A DNA stretch of 64,000 nt from JBBRDU01 sp038230335 (GCA_038230335.1 JBBRNL010000005.1:62001-126000); one strand, 5' to 3'; positions 33,701 through 43,586 are shown, counted from the stretch's first letter. Program-made: numbers and translations. Notes: generated by a model from the sequence alone, not told the origin.

Positions 33701-33911
33701 CATTAGTCTGGAAGACGAGACCGGAGTGTCGAACGCGATCGTCCATCCGGATCTTTTTGAAAAAATGCGTCTTCTGATTACGGAAGAGGCTTTTCTGCTA
33801 ATCGAAGGCGAGGTCCAGAATTCAGAAGGAGTTGTTTTGATTAAAGCACGGAAGCTGCGGCCTCTCGCGCATGAGAAGCTGGTCGGATCAGCCTCGCATG
33901 ACTTTAAATAG
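30735..33911 (+). CDS. dnaE2: Error-prone DNA polymerase DnaE2 (ImuC)
   Basis: This 1058-residue C-family polymerase performs damage-induced translesion synthesis with ImuA and ImuB. It has an N-terminal PHP domain (YVELHACSAFSFLRGGS), the catalytic triad Asp408, Asp410 and Asp412 in WPDIDLDLPSGDR, the GRGSAANSAVCYCLGITPVDP and LGQHSGGMIIC motifs, and a C-terminal OB domain (ATVQIAGNVICRQRP). Residues about 128-165 are foreign: they are encoded by a 110-bp palindrome inserted in frame (31118-31227). It probably depends on the SOS box at 27744, since no nearer one is seen. Confidence 0.93.
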   Translation: MPYVELHACSAFSFLRGGSFPEHLAITASELQMPAIALLDRDGVYGVQRFSAAARENGVRPIVGCELTMEDGAVLPVLVETRTGYKNLCELLTQAHLRSQKGKCAVRWDELGPFTEGLVLLLGAPSDPGSARVSSAGDGVSSSRTLPSAFQRDAETSTRDACATRNSVDRAQLLIDAFGRGNVFIEIQRHLVRGEDRTNERLIDLARAYQLPLLATNGVQYARSSGRQVLDVFTCIREHTHLDAAGKRLTLNAERHLKSDAEMRALFQDLPEAIENTGIVAERLTFSLENIGYEFPDFPVPAGHNMDSFLRTIVLFGAQQRYAAISTAVKQKLEEELALIIRLKFPGYFLIVWDIVNFCREHNIMVQGRGSAANSAVCYCLGITPVDPVSNHLVFERFLSESRKGWPDIDLDLPSGDRRESVIQEIYRRYGKHGAAMTANVITYRGRSAAREIGKALNFSPSIVDRFSHLFAQGDFPHTLDLQSQIEQAGLPKEHPRMGAFVQLYEAIYGLPRHLGQHSGGMIICQNKLSSFVPLENASMPGRVVAQWDKDDCEDLGIVKVDLLGLGMMSVMQDALELCRERGRPLDLAHIPKDDPATFDIMQKADTIGVFQIESRAQMATLPRMKPKCFYDVVIEVAIIRPGPIQGDMVHPYLNRRAGREEVRYFDPRLEPILKRTLGVPLFQEQMLKIAMVMADFSGDEAEELRRALSFHRSQDRMNKVSVKLRAAMLRKNVAPEIIDKIIQSIASFALYGFPESHAISFALLAYGSAYLKVHRAPEFYASLLNNQPMGFYTPATIVKDAHRHGVKMKPVCVLQSEWRCTVAADDTVRLGFCVVNGMREERVERLLTTRAERPFQSMDDFKRRVTVSKEELRTLAELGAFNCFSEHRRAAMWDVEETRHDDLLGSMQDASVPQDSPLRPMSMPERVQADYETMNLTTGPHPMKLLRETVPNVWCAADLTQARNGATVQIAGNVICRQRPGTAKGFVFISLEDETGVSNAIVHPDLFEKMRLLITEEAFLLIEGEVQNSEGVVLIKARKLRPLAHEKLVGSASHDFK
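31118..31227. repeat. Palindromic element inserted in frame in dnaE2
   Basis: Two 40-bp arms (31118-31157 and 31188-31227) are complementary at 35 positions. The left arm begins GGGTAGCGCACGCGTCTCG and the right arm ends CGAGACGCGTGCGCTACCC; the loop is about 30 bp. The pairing extends 3 bp more on both sides. It is read through in frame and adds about 37 residues (GSARVSSAGDG ... TSTRDACAT) to DnaE2, between the PHP-domain region and IDAFGRGNVFIEIQRH. Confidence 0.9.
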
Positions 33912-34004
33912 AGCAGGGGGACGGCGCGCTGCGCCGCGCACTCGAGATTATGTCCGAACCAATGTGCATTGCGGCTGTCGGAGAAGTCGTGCGCGGCGGT
34001 GGAT

Positions 34005-34070
34005 GTTGTAGAGGCGCTTGGGCCAAGCGCATGTCTTTAGTTAGGCGGTTGACACAACCGCCTCTACAAC
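34005..34070. repeat. Inverted repeat between dnaE2 and gnd
   Basis: GTTGTAGAGGCG (34005-34016) and CGCCTCTACAAC (34059-34070) are perfectly complementary, with an inner GGTTGACACAACC hairpin. The element lies in the 210-bp gap between the convergent dnaE2 and gnd genes and is the only feature seen there. It may act as a bidirectional transcription stop or be another MITE-like repeat. Confidence 0.65.
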
Positions 34071-34121
34071 GCTCTCGCCAGACGTCCCCATTTCCGATAA
34101 TGGGCGCGCTTTTCCTTGTGT

Positions 34122-35606
<1,485 letters not shown>

Positions 35607-35672
35607 TTTGCGTATCTCCTTGGGTGACGCCGCGACGGCGGCAAACCGCAGTCTAGCGAGCATGGAGCGCGT

Positions 35673-36119
35673 ATGGCAAACCCCGTTTGCGAACTTTTAT
35701 TGACCGAAGCAGAGCTGGAAGAGCCGGCCGATTGGCCAGAGGTCTGTGCGGGCGCAATCGTCGATTTCCGGGGGGTTGTGCGAGCGACGGAGTTCGAGCG
35801 GACGATTCGAGGAATCGAGTACGAGGCGAATGCCCCCATGGCCGAGCACCAGCTCCAGCTGATTGGGCGCGAAGCGATTGAGCGCTTTGGACTGCAAATG
35901 GCCGTGATCCGTCATAGAATAGGATTTGTAGCGGTCGGAGAGGCATCGCTTTTTGTCAGGGTGGCGGCAGCTCATCGGCGTGAAGCCATTCATGCCTTGG
36001 AATGGCTGGTGGACGAATTGAAGAAACGGGTGCCCATTTGGAAGCATCCTAAATTTGAATTGAATCAAGAGATTGAAGCGGTTTCAGACACTCCCACCCC
36101 GGGAATTTTGCACACATGA
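35673..36119 (+). CDS. moaE: Molybdopterin synthase catalytic subunit MoaE
   Basis: This 148-residue large subunit of molybdopterin synthase converts precursor Z to molybdopterin with the MoaD thiocarboxylate. The family motifs GAIVDFRGVVR, GIEYEANAPMAEHQL, VIRHRIGFVAVGEASLFV and the Lys-rich active-site loop DELKKRVPIWKHP are present. It is divergent from gnd and overlaps pgsA by 4 bp (ATGA). No moaD is next to it. Confidence 0.92.
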   Translation: MANPVCELLLTEAELEEPADWPEVCAGAIVDFRGVVRATEFERTIRGIEYEANAPMAEHQLQLIGREAIERFGLQMAVIRHRIGFVAVGEASLFVRVAAAHRREAIHALEWLVDELKKRVPIWKHPKFELNQEIEAVSDTPTPGILHT

Positions 36120-36694
36120 ACTGGGCTAATCGCTTAACCCTGAGCCGCCTTGTGCTCACAGTGCTCTTCGTGGCGTCCCTGAACTCTTCATGGCAGTACG
36201 CGCGAACCGCCGCGCTCCTGCTCTTTCTCGTCGCTGGAATCACCGACTTCGTGGATGGCGAAGTGGCACGGCGCTACGGCATCATCACGAACTTTGGCAA
36301 GTTGATGGACCCGCTCGTCGATAAAATCATGATGGCCGCAGCCTTCATTTCCCTGGTTCCGTTAAAGGCGGTACCGGCCTGGGCTGCGACGACCGTGGTG
36401 GCGCGCGACTTTTTGATCACCGGATTGCGTCTCATGGCAACGGCCAAAGGTCAGGTTCTGCCGGCGGAGAAGCTCGGAAAACAAAAGACCTCATGGCAGA
36501 TCATCACCGTGATCTTTTTCCTGGCCCTGCTTTCGATCGCCGAATTGCATTACACCAGCGAAACCACGACCTGGTGGTTGCGCGCGTGGGATCAGGCCGG
36601 GCCGGTTCTCGTTTGGATCACGGTCGTGTTAACCGTCTATTCCGGGCTCGGATTTACCTGGCGGCATCGCGAACTAATCGCGCCGGATCAATAG
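36116..36694 (+). CDS. pgsA: CDP-diacylglycerol--glycerol-3-phosphate 3-phosphatidyltransferase
   Basis: This 192-residue membrane enzyme makes phosphatidylglycerophosphate. The CDP-alcohol phosphotransferase motif D-x2-D-G-x2-A-R-x8-G-x3-D-x3-D is seen in ITDFVDGEVARRYG, NFGKLMDPLVDK. The opening NWANRLTLSRLVLTV is typical of PgsA, and four to five helices follow. It is translationally coupled to moaE. Confidence 0.93.
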   Translation: MNWANRLTLSRLVLTVLFVASLNSSWQYARTAALLLFLVAGITDFVDGEVARRYGIITNFGKLMDPLVDKIMMAAAFISLVPLKAVPAWAATTVVARDFLITGLRLMATAKGQVLPAEKLGKQKTSWQIITVIFFLALLSIAELHYTSETTTWWLRAWDQAGPVLVWITVVLTVYSGLGFTWRHRELIAPDQ

Positions 36695-36731
36695 GGAAAC
36701 AGTCAGCCGCGGCCGGTTCCCACGCTGTCGA

Positions 36732-37283
36732 TTAAAAGAAGGTTTGCGGAACTTCGATGCGGTCCCCCGGCTGGAGCTTGACGTCGAGAGATGGATCGCG
36801 CCGGAACTGGCGCACGTCATAAACCTTCACTTCGTTGCCGCGCAGGAGGCGAACGCGCTTCTGATCGGCAAAATCGTTAAACCCGCCGGCCGCGTTGATC
36901 GAAGCAAGAAGGGTAATGTCTTCCGTAAAAGGCACACGCGCGGGCATCCGCACCGCTCCCCCCACATTCACGAAGCGTGCGGTTGGCTGCATCGTGATCG
37001 TGATATTTGGATTCGTGTAAATCCTGTTCGCCCGGTAGGTCTGTTCGATCGATCGGGCGAGCTGCGCGGGCGTAAGTCCGGCTGCTTTCACCCGGTTAAT
37101 GTAGGGAAGGTTGACAGAGCCGTTGGTGTCGACCGTGTAGGTGTTATTTACTTGCACCTGCTCTTCGTTGGGAACGCCGCCGACTCTTACGTCGATGGGA
37201 TCACCGACGCGCAGAGTCGCCTGAGCAAAGGCACCGGATGCCATCGCCCAAACAAAAACGAGAATCAGGAACAAAAGGCGCAT
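36732..37283 (-). CDS. Polysaccharide export protein, Wza-like
   Basis: This 183-residue protein has a signal peptide (ending ASGAFAQA), a polysaccharide biosynthesis/export domain (LRVGDPIDVRVGGVPNEEQVQV, VDTNGSVNLPYINRVKAAGLT) and one SLBB-like domain (VNVGGAVRMPARVPFTEDITLLASINAAGGF). It has no lipobox and is shorter than Wza, as in many Gram-negative EPS loci. ATG 37283 overlaps the stop of the Wzc-like gene (TGATG), so it is the last gene of the exopolysaccharide operon. Confidence 0.88.
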   Translation of the reverse strand: MRLLFLILVFVWAMASGAFAQATLRVGDPIDVRVGGVPNEEQVQVNNTYTVDTNGSVNLPYINRVKAAGLTPAQLARSIEQTYRANRIYTNPNITITMQPTARFVNVGGAVRMPARVPFTEDITLLASINAAGGFNDFADQKRVRLLRGNEVKVYDVRQFRRDPSLDVKLQPGDRIEVPQTFF

Positions 37284-39436
37284 CAATATTCGTCCGGCTC
37301 GGACTGTCCGTTGCGCGCCGTGCTGGCCACGGTCTTGGCGCGGGCTGAGCCGCCGCGCTTTGGCTTATCCTCCGTCTTGTAGTAGCCGTAGTAATTTGTG
37401 TAGTAGTAGTAATTCTGATCGTGCTTCAGATCGACGTTGTTCAGCACGACGCCGAGCACGGTCCCGCCAACCCCAAGAATGGCCTGCTTCACGCGGGTGA
37501 GCATGGCGCGCGGGAACCGACGGTGCTGCACCACAATAATCGTTTGGTCGACCTCGCTCGCAATCACCGAGGCATCACTCACGCCCAGCATGGGAGGAGA
37601 ATCGAAGAAGACGATGTCGTAACGCAGTTTCAACTCCGCGATCATGTCGGACATGCGTTGTGAGTTGAGAATGCCGACCGCGTCCGACGGCAGAACCCCG
37701 CTGGGCATGACGGAGAGGTTTTCCACTTTGGTCGGCACAATGACCTCATCGAGCTGCATCTCGGTCGTCAGGTAATTAGTTAGGCCCTTATTGTTCGTAA
37801 TATCAAACAACTCGTGCTGGACCGGTCGTCGCAAGTCCGCGTCGACAATCAGCGTCGAGTAACCGCCCTGGGCGCAGATGTAAGCGAGGTTGGCCATGGT
37901 AGTCGACTTGCCTTCCCCCGGGCCTCCACTCACGAGCGAAATCGTGTTGGCCTGGGGATTCTTCCGGTTGAACTCGATGTTCGTCCGTAAAATCCGATAA
38001 GCCTCGGCGTCGGGCGAATCCCCCGGTTCCTTGTGCAACACCCGTACGCCTTGCGGAATGATGGCGAGGACCGGAACACCGAGAAGGCCCTCGACGTCCT
38101 CCATCGTTTTCACACTCGTGTCCAGATACTCAATGAAGAAGGCGAGCCCGACACCGAGAAACAGGCCGACCAGCGCGCCGAGGGCCAAATTCAAACCAAC
38201 GCGGGGCCGGGCCGGGAACGCGGGCGGCTCGGCTACCTGCTTCACGCTCACCGCCACACGAGGCATGGCTAATTCCATGGTCTGGCTCTGCGCCCGCTGT
38301 CTGACCCCGTCGAAGAGAAGCTTTTCTTTGATGTATGAGTTCTTGGCCCGCGTGTAATTGGCGCTCAGATTCTTCGTGGAAAGTTGCTTGGCGTTGATCT
38401 CTTCCAGCCGTTTTTTGAGTTGATCGCGGTTCACTTGCGCACTCTTTAAATTCTGTTCGAGCGCGCTCCGGATGCTGCTGACCTGGTCCTCCAGTTGTTT
38501 GGCGTAGACCGCTATGGTGGCGCGGACCGCTTTCACCTTGGGGTGATTTTCGCCCAGTCCGGAGTTTAACTGCAAGGCCACCTGCGCGGCCGCCTCCTGG
38601 TAGTTAGGCAACGTTTTCTGGATGGCCGGGTCCTGGATTTCCAGGGTTGACAACATGCGGAGCAAATCTTCGCCTTTTACCTTTTCGACCTGCTCCAGCT
38701 TGGAGGATAACATGGCAACTTTTGTTTCGGCATCGTTGACCTCGGTCTCCTGCCGGATCACAACCGCGTTGACCGGCGCCTGCGCGTCTTCCGTCCCCTC
38801 CGGATTTAGATCGATGATGTGCTCTTCATCGCGGATTCGAGCAACGTCGATGGCTGATTGATCCACCTTTTTTTGCTGCTTTACGACCTCTTCATTCATG
38901 GTAGAGACGGCCCGATTGAGAATGTCTTTTTCCTCTTCGACCCGTTTGTCCTGGTAAACTGCTACGATCTTATTGGCGATGTCAGCGGCTTCCTGCGGAT
39001 TGGTGTTGAAGACACTGATCTGGAGGAGGTCCGTATTCCGGACTTCGTCGACCTGAAGCTTGTTGCGCAGCATGGCATAAGCCTGTTCGCGGGTGAGCGA
39101 GTTACCGCTGTGAGCCCACTTCTCCCGCAGCTTTAGTTCTTCAATCACCGGGTACAGAATGCCGGTGCGCTGAATCACCTGGTAGACGGTGGGCGCGAGT
39201 TGCGGATCGTGGATCGGAATATTCGAGTCGCCGCCCGTGTTAAAGATGCGGGGGTTTTCCGCGGTGGACCGCACTTCGATGAAAACGGAGGACTGGTATT
39301 CGCGGGGTTGGAAAAATGTCACGACGGCCGCCGTGAGCAGGACAAGGAGGAAGGCAAGAAGGATCAGCACCCAATGGACGCGGATAACACGCCAATAGTC
39401 GAGAAAGTGCAGCTTAACTTCTTCGGTTTGTGCCAT
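37283..39436 (-). CDS. Polysaccharide chain-length regulator with BY-tyrosine kinase (Wzc-like)
   Basis: This 717-residue inner-membrane protein couples polymer length control to export. The Wzz part has helices near residues 19-41 and 434-455, with long coiled coils between them. The kinase part has Walker A GGPGEGKSTTMAN (about 503), Walker A' IVDADLRRP (about 528) and Walker B FFDSPPMLG. A tyrosine cluster near the C-terminus (NYYYYTNYYGYY) is the autophosphorylation tail. It overlaps the Wza-like gene and follows a beta-barrel gene. Confidence 0.92.
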   Translation of the reverse strand: MAQTEEVKLHFLDYWRVIRVHWVLILLAFLLVLLTAAVVTFFQPREYQSSVFIEVRSTAENPRIFNTGGDSNIPIHDPQLAPTVYQVIQRTGILYPVIEELKLREKWAHSGNSLTREQAYAMLRNKLQVDEVRNTDLLQISVFNTNPQEAADIANKIVAVYQDKRVEEEKDILNRAVSTMNEEVVKQQKKVDQSAIDVARIRDEEHIIDLNPEGTEDAQAPVNAVVIRQETEVNDAETKVAMLSSKLEQVEKVKGEDLLRMLSTLEIQDPAIQKTLPNYQEAAAQVALQLNSGLGENHPKVKAVRATIAVYAKQLEDQVSSIRSALEQNLKSAQVNRDQLKKRLEEINAKQLSTKNLSANYTRAKNSYIKEKLLFDGVRQRAQSQTMELAMPRVAVSVKQVAEPPAFPARPRVGLNLALGALVGLFLGVGLAFFIEYLDTSVKTMEDVEGLLGVPVLAIIPQGVRVLHKEPGDSPDAEAYRILRTNIEFNRKNPQANTISLVSGGPGEGKSTTMANLAYICAQGGYSTLIVDADLRRPVQHELFDITNNKGLTNYLTTEMQLDEVIVPTKVENLSVMPSGVLPSDAVGILNSQRMSDMIAELKLRYDIVFFDSPPMLGVSDASVIASEVDQTIIVVQHRRFPRAMLTRVKQAILGVGGTVLGVVLNNVDLKHDQNYYYYTNYYGYYKTEDKPKRGGSARAKTVASTARNGQSEPDEY

Positions 39437-39508
39437 GCGTCTTAACCCTCTAGCAAGAGCCGCACAACCTAGCGAAAATTCTCTCCGAGTAAACCGGAGT
39501 TCCGGCTT

Positions 39509-40795
39509 TTAAAAGGTCACGTTGACCCCGCCCCAAAACCGATTTCTCGTATATTCGCGGAGGGCGACGTCAGACCAGACATCGGTCAAGCTATACCCCG
39601 CTTCGACGGCGATGTAACGAGTAACGGCGTAGCGTAGACCGACCGACAAATCCACGTCTTCCTCTGTGAAGGCGGCATTAAACGCGCCCGGCTGGTTGAA
39701 GGCCCGGTATTCGTCATGCTCGTAATACGCGGCCACACTTGCGCTGATCTTGGGCGTGAATGCATGCCTTGCTGAAATACCTGTGCGGAATGTGTCGCGT
39801 CCCGGGCTGAGCAGGACGTCCGGTTCCTCGATGGCATAGCGGTTTACCCACGATACCGTGGTTTGCTTGCCCACCGCATAGTTTAAGGTCCCTTCGAAGT
39901 AGGGTGAGGTCCGGTTGCCTCCCTGCTGGTCGTAACTGCGGAACTCTGCGCCGCCTCGCAAGGAAACGTCGAAGCGAGTGTTGAAGTGATGATCAAATCC
40001 GGCCAGGGCAAAGTTAGTGGTCGAGTCCCGCTGAATTCGATCGTAGGAAATGATCTCGAAACGATATTCGGCCACAAGAGTTGTATTCGGGGCCAGCAGG
40101 AATCGGAATTCATTGCCGAAAGTGTTTTCAATGCGGTCCTCAAAAAAACCGACGCCTGAATCATCGTAACGGATCGCTCCAAGAGTATAGCTCGTGGCCG
40201 TAGCAAACCGCGGAGCCCAAAGATAATTGGCGGTGAATTTGTCCTGGGTGAAGAAGTAATTCCCGCCGCGCCGGTTTACGCCTTGGGCGATCGCGAAATC
40301 CGGTTCCGTCTGGTAGGTCAAGTAATCGACCATGCTCAGAGTCAGGCGGGGCGTCGCTTTGTGCGTCACGGCCAACCTCACATAGGTATTGATGTCGTAA
40401 TCGTTCGATTTCACTCCGGGGATCTGCACATTGTCCCAGTAGTAGGTGTAGCCCGCTCCCGTTTCCAGGGTGAGCTGGGTGCGGGCATCGCCAAAATCGT
40501 AGGTGAGAGCTACGCCCGCGTTGGTAAAAGGCGATCCCTTCTTGAAGATCGTTGAAGTGGTGACGTTGTCGTCATAGCCTCCGCGCACATTGAACGAAAT
40601 CTTAAACGGCAAAGTGGAGAAGTTTCCCGTCCCCAGGTCGTCGGCCGGGACGTCGACTTTCGTTTCGGTCGCCGTGGCGAAGGAAGTGGAGGTGTTGGAG
40701 ACCGCTACCTGAGCCAGGAGCAAAGGCGGGCAATTGAGCATTGCGCCCGTGAAAAAAACTAAAAGGCCGCTCGTGTGAGCCGTGAAATTTCTCAT
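39509..40795 (-). CDS. Outer-membrane beta-barrel protein of the EPS locus
   Basis: This 428-residue protein has a signal peptide (residues 1-28, ending LLLAQ) and then alternating amphipathic strands with many Tyr, Thr and Arg, finishing with a terminal Phe (RFWGGVNVTF), the outer-membrane insertion signal. FNVRGGYDDNVTTS near the start of the barrel resembles putative EPS barrel proteins (EpsL/BBP2 type). ATG 40795 places the signal peptide correctly. It lies between the WaaL/Wzy-like and Wzc-like genes and probably helps polymer cross the outer membrane. Confidence 0.8.
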   Translation of the reverse strand: MRNFTAHTSGLLVFFTGAMLNCPPLLLAQVAVSNTSTSFATATETKVDVPADDLGTGNFSTLPFKISFNVRGGYDDNVTTSTIFKKGSPFTNAGVALTYDFGDARTQLTLETGAGYTYYWDNVQIPGVKSNDYDINTYVRLAVTHKATPRLTLSMVDYLTYQTEPDFAIAQGVNRRGGNYFFTQDKFTANYLWAPRFATATSYTLGAIRYDDSGVGFFEDRIENTFGNEFRFLLAPNTTLVAEYRFEIISYDRIQRDSTTNFALAGFDHHFNTRFDVSLRGGAEFRSYDQQGGNRTSPYFEGTLNYAVGKQTTVSWVNRYAIEEPDVLLSPGRDTFRTGISARHAFTPKISASVAAYYEHDEYRAFNQPGAFNAAFTEEDVDLSVGLRYAVTRYIAVEAGYSLTDVWSDVALREYTRNRFWGGVNVTF

Positions 40796-40931
40796 GTGTA
40801 AAAAGCCGTCAGACCGCTTCCGCACATCTCTGACGCAGGTCGATGAGATTAGAAGAGCGTGCCGTTTCGGGCAATGTTTTTCTTGTTATCCTCGTAATTG
40901 CTACATTTTCCACGCGCCCAAGGGGTGACTC

Positions 40932-42794
40932 TTACCGGGGGGGTTCGGCTGGCGCCGGATCAGTTTTTAGGGAGCGATCCTCCCCCTTCCATTGTTCCAG
41001 ATGGGCCTGGTAGTATTGCCGAATCGCCTCAGACCTGGGATCCAATCGTCGAGCCTCGTCGAACATCCATTCCGCCTCAGCAAACCGGCGCAGGGAATCG
41101 AAGGTGAAGGCGAGCTCCAGCCAGTATGTCTCATCGAGCGGCGCCAGCGCGCGCGCCGATTCGTAGGCCGGCAAAGCGGCGCCGTAAAATGAATCGCGCG
41201 CGCCTTGAGTGGTCTGCAAATCCCCGGCCAAAAAGCGGGACCGCCCCAGGTAGTAAAAGAGCTGCGGATTGAGGTGCTCAAGCTCAATACCCTTCCGGGC
41301 GGACGCCAGTCCCGACAAAGGACGCTGATCGCGCAGCGCCGTGCGCGCTTGTTCCGCGTAATATTCGCCCGGGACAAGACGCCAGGCCTGCACAAGAAGC
41401 GTGACGGCCAACATCAAGGTAACGATACCCCAGGGGAGCCACGTCGGCAGGGTGCGCGCCGTGTGCGTGCCTTGATCCACCCCACTGTTGGCAAGGATTC
41501 CAAAAACAAAAGCGATGACCAGGACGTTGGCCGGGATATGGAGATTAAAATCAAAGACGGAATGGACACCATACGCGGCGAGCGCACCCAGCGCGCCGAG
41601 GTTCAGTGCCATGGCATTACTTCGAAGCCGGTGCGATACGGCGATTCGACGCGGGCCAATTCTTCGCGCCGTGATCAGGCCCCGGCGAAGGTGAAGAAGA
41701 AGGAAAGGCAGGAACGGGAGCACGCCGATGACGCCGTATTCTGCGAGCAGTTGCAGATAGTCATTATGAACGTAAACGGGGTCCAATTGGACGGCCTCCG
41801 TTCGAAATTTCCGGCCGTAAAACAAATAGGTACCGCTCCCTGTGCCAATGAGCGGGCTTAGCTTCCATTCCTCCAAAGCAGCCCGCCAGAAATCGAGGCG
41901 AATATTTTTATTATCGACAACCGTCTTCGTCCGGTCGCTCAGATAATCGCTCTTCTGAATGACCAGGAAAATGGCGAGAGCCGCGAAAATGGCCATAACA
42001 ACGGCACTCGCACCGATGCGAACCTGCAGGGTCGATCCGGCGGCCGCGGCGATGCGCAAACTCAGCACGACAAAAACGAGCACACTCATTAAGACGCTGA
42101 GATATCCGCCTCGGCTGCCCGTCAGAATGACGCCGATATAGCACATCGTGGTGGCATACCCGATGAGGAGTTTCGACCAAACGGGCCACCGACTCCAAAA
42201 GGTAATGCTCAAGCCGAAGACGCCCACGACCTCAAGCAGACCGGCCAGGTGATTCGGGCAGATATAAAATCCGCTGGCCCGGCGGCCGTAATCGAACCGC
42301 TGCAGAAACGATATCGGCATCCAGTTGTCGCCATTTCGAAATTGCGTGGCGCCGACGATCACGTGCCCCAATGCCGCGGTCAGCAAGCAAACGAGGATGA
42401 GCAAGCGAGCCCTCGAGTCAGTCAGGACGGTGGCGGTAAGAAAGTAAACGAGCAGGCCGGCCACGATGGAATAGACATCGGATCTGGCCATGTAAGGGAC
42501 CGGCGAGAAGCTTGCTCGAGCCAGGATATAGCCGAAGAAAATGACTGCGCTGACAAGGCAGATCCGATCCGGCAGAGGTCTTAATCTTCGAAACGCGAAG
42601 GAGCCGAGGACGCCGGCGATCGCTACCAATACGTAGCCCGGAAACGCGAAGAGAAGCCGCGTTCCACCGATAAGCACCTGACTCGATAGCAGGGCGATTG
42701 CGACGACGATCGCGATGAACGTCACAAAGATAGTGATGGGAGCGGAGCCCGGCGCTTCCGCTTGAGCACGGACCTGTGCGGTGGGTCTGATCAT
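40932..42794 (-). CDS. O-antigen ligase/polymerase (WaaL/Wzy-like) with TPR tail
   Basis: This 620-residue polytopic protein has about 11-12 helices in residues 20-470. The central Wzy_C-type segment includes SGFYICPNHLAGLLEVVG, ILTGSRGGYLSVL, GTGSGTYLFYGR and the periplasmic VHNDYLQLLAEYGVIG, which carries the conserved His. The last 130 residues form TPR-like repeats (LARKGIELEHLNPQLFYYLG and similar). It probably polymerises or ligates the exported polysaccharide. No glycosyltransferase is in this operon. Confidence 0.85.
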   Translation of the reverse strand: MIRPTAQVRAQAEAPGSAPITIFVTFIAIVVAIALLSSQVLIGGTRLLFAFPGYVLVAIAGVLGSFAFRRLRPLPDRICLVSAVIFFGYILARASFSPVPYMARSDVYSIVAGLLVYFLTATVLTDSRARLLILVCLLTAALGHVIVGATQFRNGDNWMPISFLQRFDYGRRASGFYICPNHLAGLLEVVGVFGLSITFWSRWPVWSKLLIGYATTMCYIGVILTGSRGGYLSVLMSVLVFVVLSLRIAAAAGSTLQVRIGASAVVMAIFAALAIFLVIQKSDYLSDRTKTVVDNKNIRLDFWRAALEEWKLSPLIGTGSGTYLFYGRKFRTEAVQLDPVYVHNDYLQLLAEYGVIGVLPFLPFLLLHLRRGLITARRIGPRRIAVSHRLRSNAMALNLGALGALAAYGVHSVFDFNLHIPANVLVIAFVFGILANSGVDQGTHTARTLPTWLPWGIVTLMLAVTLLVQAWRLVPGEYYAEQARTALRDQRPLSGLASARKGIELEHLNPQLFYYLGRSRFLAGDLQTTQGARDSFYGAALPAYESARALAPLDETYWLELAFTFDSLRRFAEAEWMFDEARRLDPRSEAIRQYYQAHLEQWKGEDRSLKTDPAPAEPPR

Positions 42795-42845
42795 GCTGCC
42801 TGAACCGCGCTTGCCTGCGCGCGAAAGCGCCTTGCGTGTCCTGGA

Positions 42846-42884
42846 CGAAAAATGCCGTCGCGATCGAGCGGCAACGGCATTTCG
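42846..42884 (-). terminator. Hairpin between the CxxCH protein gene and the ligase gene
   Basis: AAATGCCGT (42850-42858) pairs with ACGGCATTT (42874-42882). On the minus strand the right arm ends ATTTTTC, giving an intrinsic-terminator shape between the first and second genes of the polysaccharide operon. It may be leaky, so as to lower expression of the downstream genes. Confidence 0.5.
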
Positions 42885-42896
42885 AAAATAAAAACC

Positions 42897-43586
42897 CTAG
42901 CGGTTCGTATGCGGCGTTGCCTCACACGGGCCCGCCGTATCGCCAGGATGCTTTCTCAGGTAGTGGTCCCGTTCTGAACAGGCCACTTGAATCGAATGAT
43001 TATTATGACAGACCGGGCAGGTGTTTCCGTTGCCGCCCCCTCCGCCACCGCCGAGAGATCCTGGTGCGCCGTTGACGTTGCTCGCGTTGTTAGTGTTTGC
43101 ATTGGGGCCCTCCTCCGGACTACTGATGCAACCCGGAGTCAGTCCAATAAAGAGTTCAGTCAGCGCCGCCGCCTGGTCAGGGTCGGCCGCGATCGCTTCC
43201 TGAAGAGTCGAGCGCTCCAATTCGCAGTCATGATCGTCCTTGTCGGATTTGAGACAATGCACGGCAGTCTTGAGAATGTCCGCCGTCAATTCCTTGCGCG
43301 CGCCCGCTGCAGTCCGGACGATACCAGGCGCATCCTTTTGATTTTTGCTGATGGCTTTGCAGACGGCCGCAAGCATGTCGTCCTTTGGAGAGCTGGCCAT
43401 ACTCATGGAGTGGGGCAGGTGGGACTGAATCATTTCAGCCGGCGTGACCGTTGCTCCGCGCGCGATGGGAAGTGAAGCCATCCAGAAGGCCGCGCCGAGC
43501 GCAATACTAATGGCGAAAAGCGCCGGGGTTTTTAAAGCTGGCAGAGAATGTTCTTTGCCTATGGTTTTTGCGCGCCGTTTGTTCAT
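42897..43586 (-). CDS. Hypothetical anchored protein with C-terminal CPVCH motif
   Basis: This 229-residue protein has one membrane helix or signal (TPALFAISIALGAAFWMASLPIARG, about residues 19-43), a helical periplasmic part with several Cys, a poly-Gly/Asn linker and a terminal block CPVCHNNHSIQVACSERDHYLR. The block contains CxxCH, which could bind haem c, but the extra Cys and His make a small zinc site as likely. ATG 43586 is used; the frame reaches 43643. It is the first gene of the minus-strand polysaccharide operon. Function unknown. Confidence 0.65.
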   Translation of the reverse strand: MNKRRAKTIGKEHSLPALKTPALFAISIALGAAFWMASLPIARGATVTPAEMIQSHLPHSMSMASSPKDDMLAAVCKAISKNQKDAPGIVRTAAGARKELTADILKTAVHCLKSDKDDHDCELERSTLQEAIAADPDQAAALTELFIGLTPGCISSPEEGPNANTNNASNVNGAPGSLGGGGGGGNGNTCPVCHNNHSIQVACSERDHYLRKHPGDTAGPCEATPHTNR

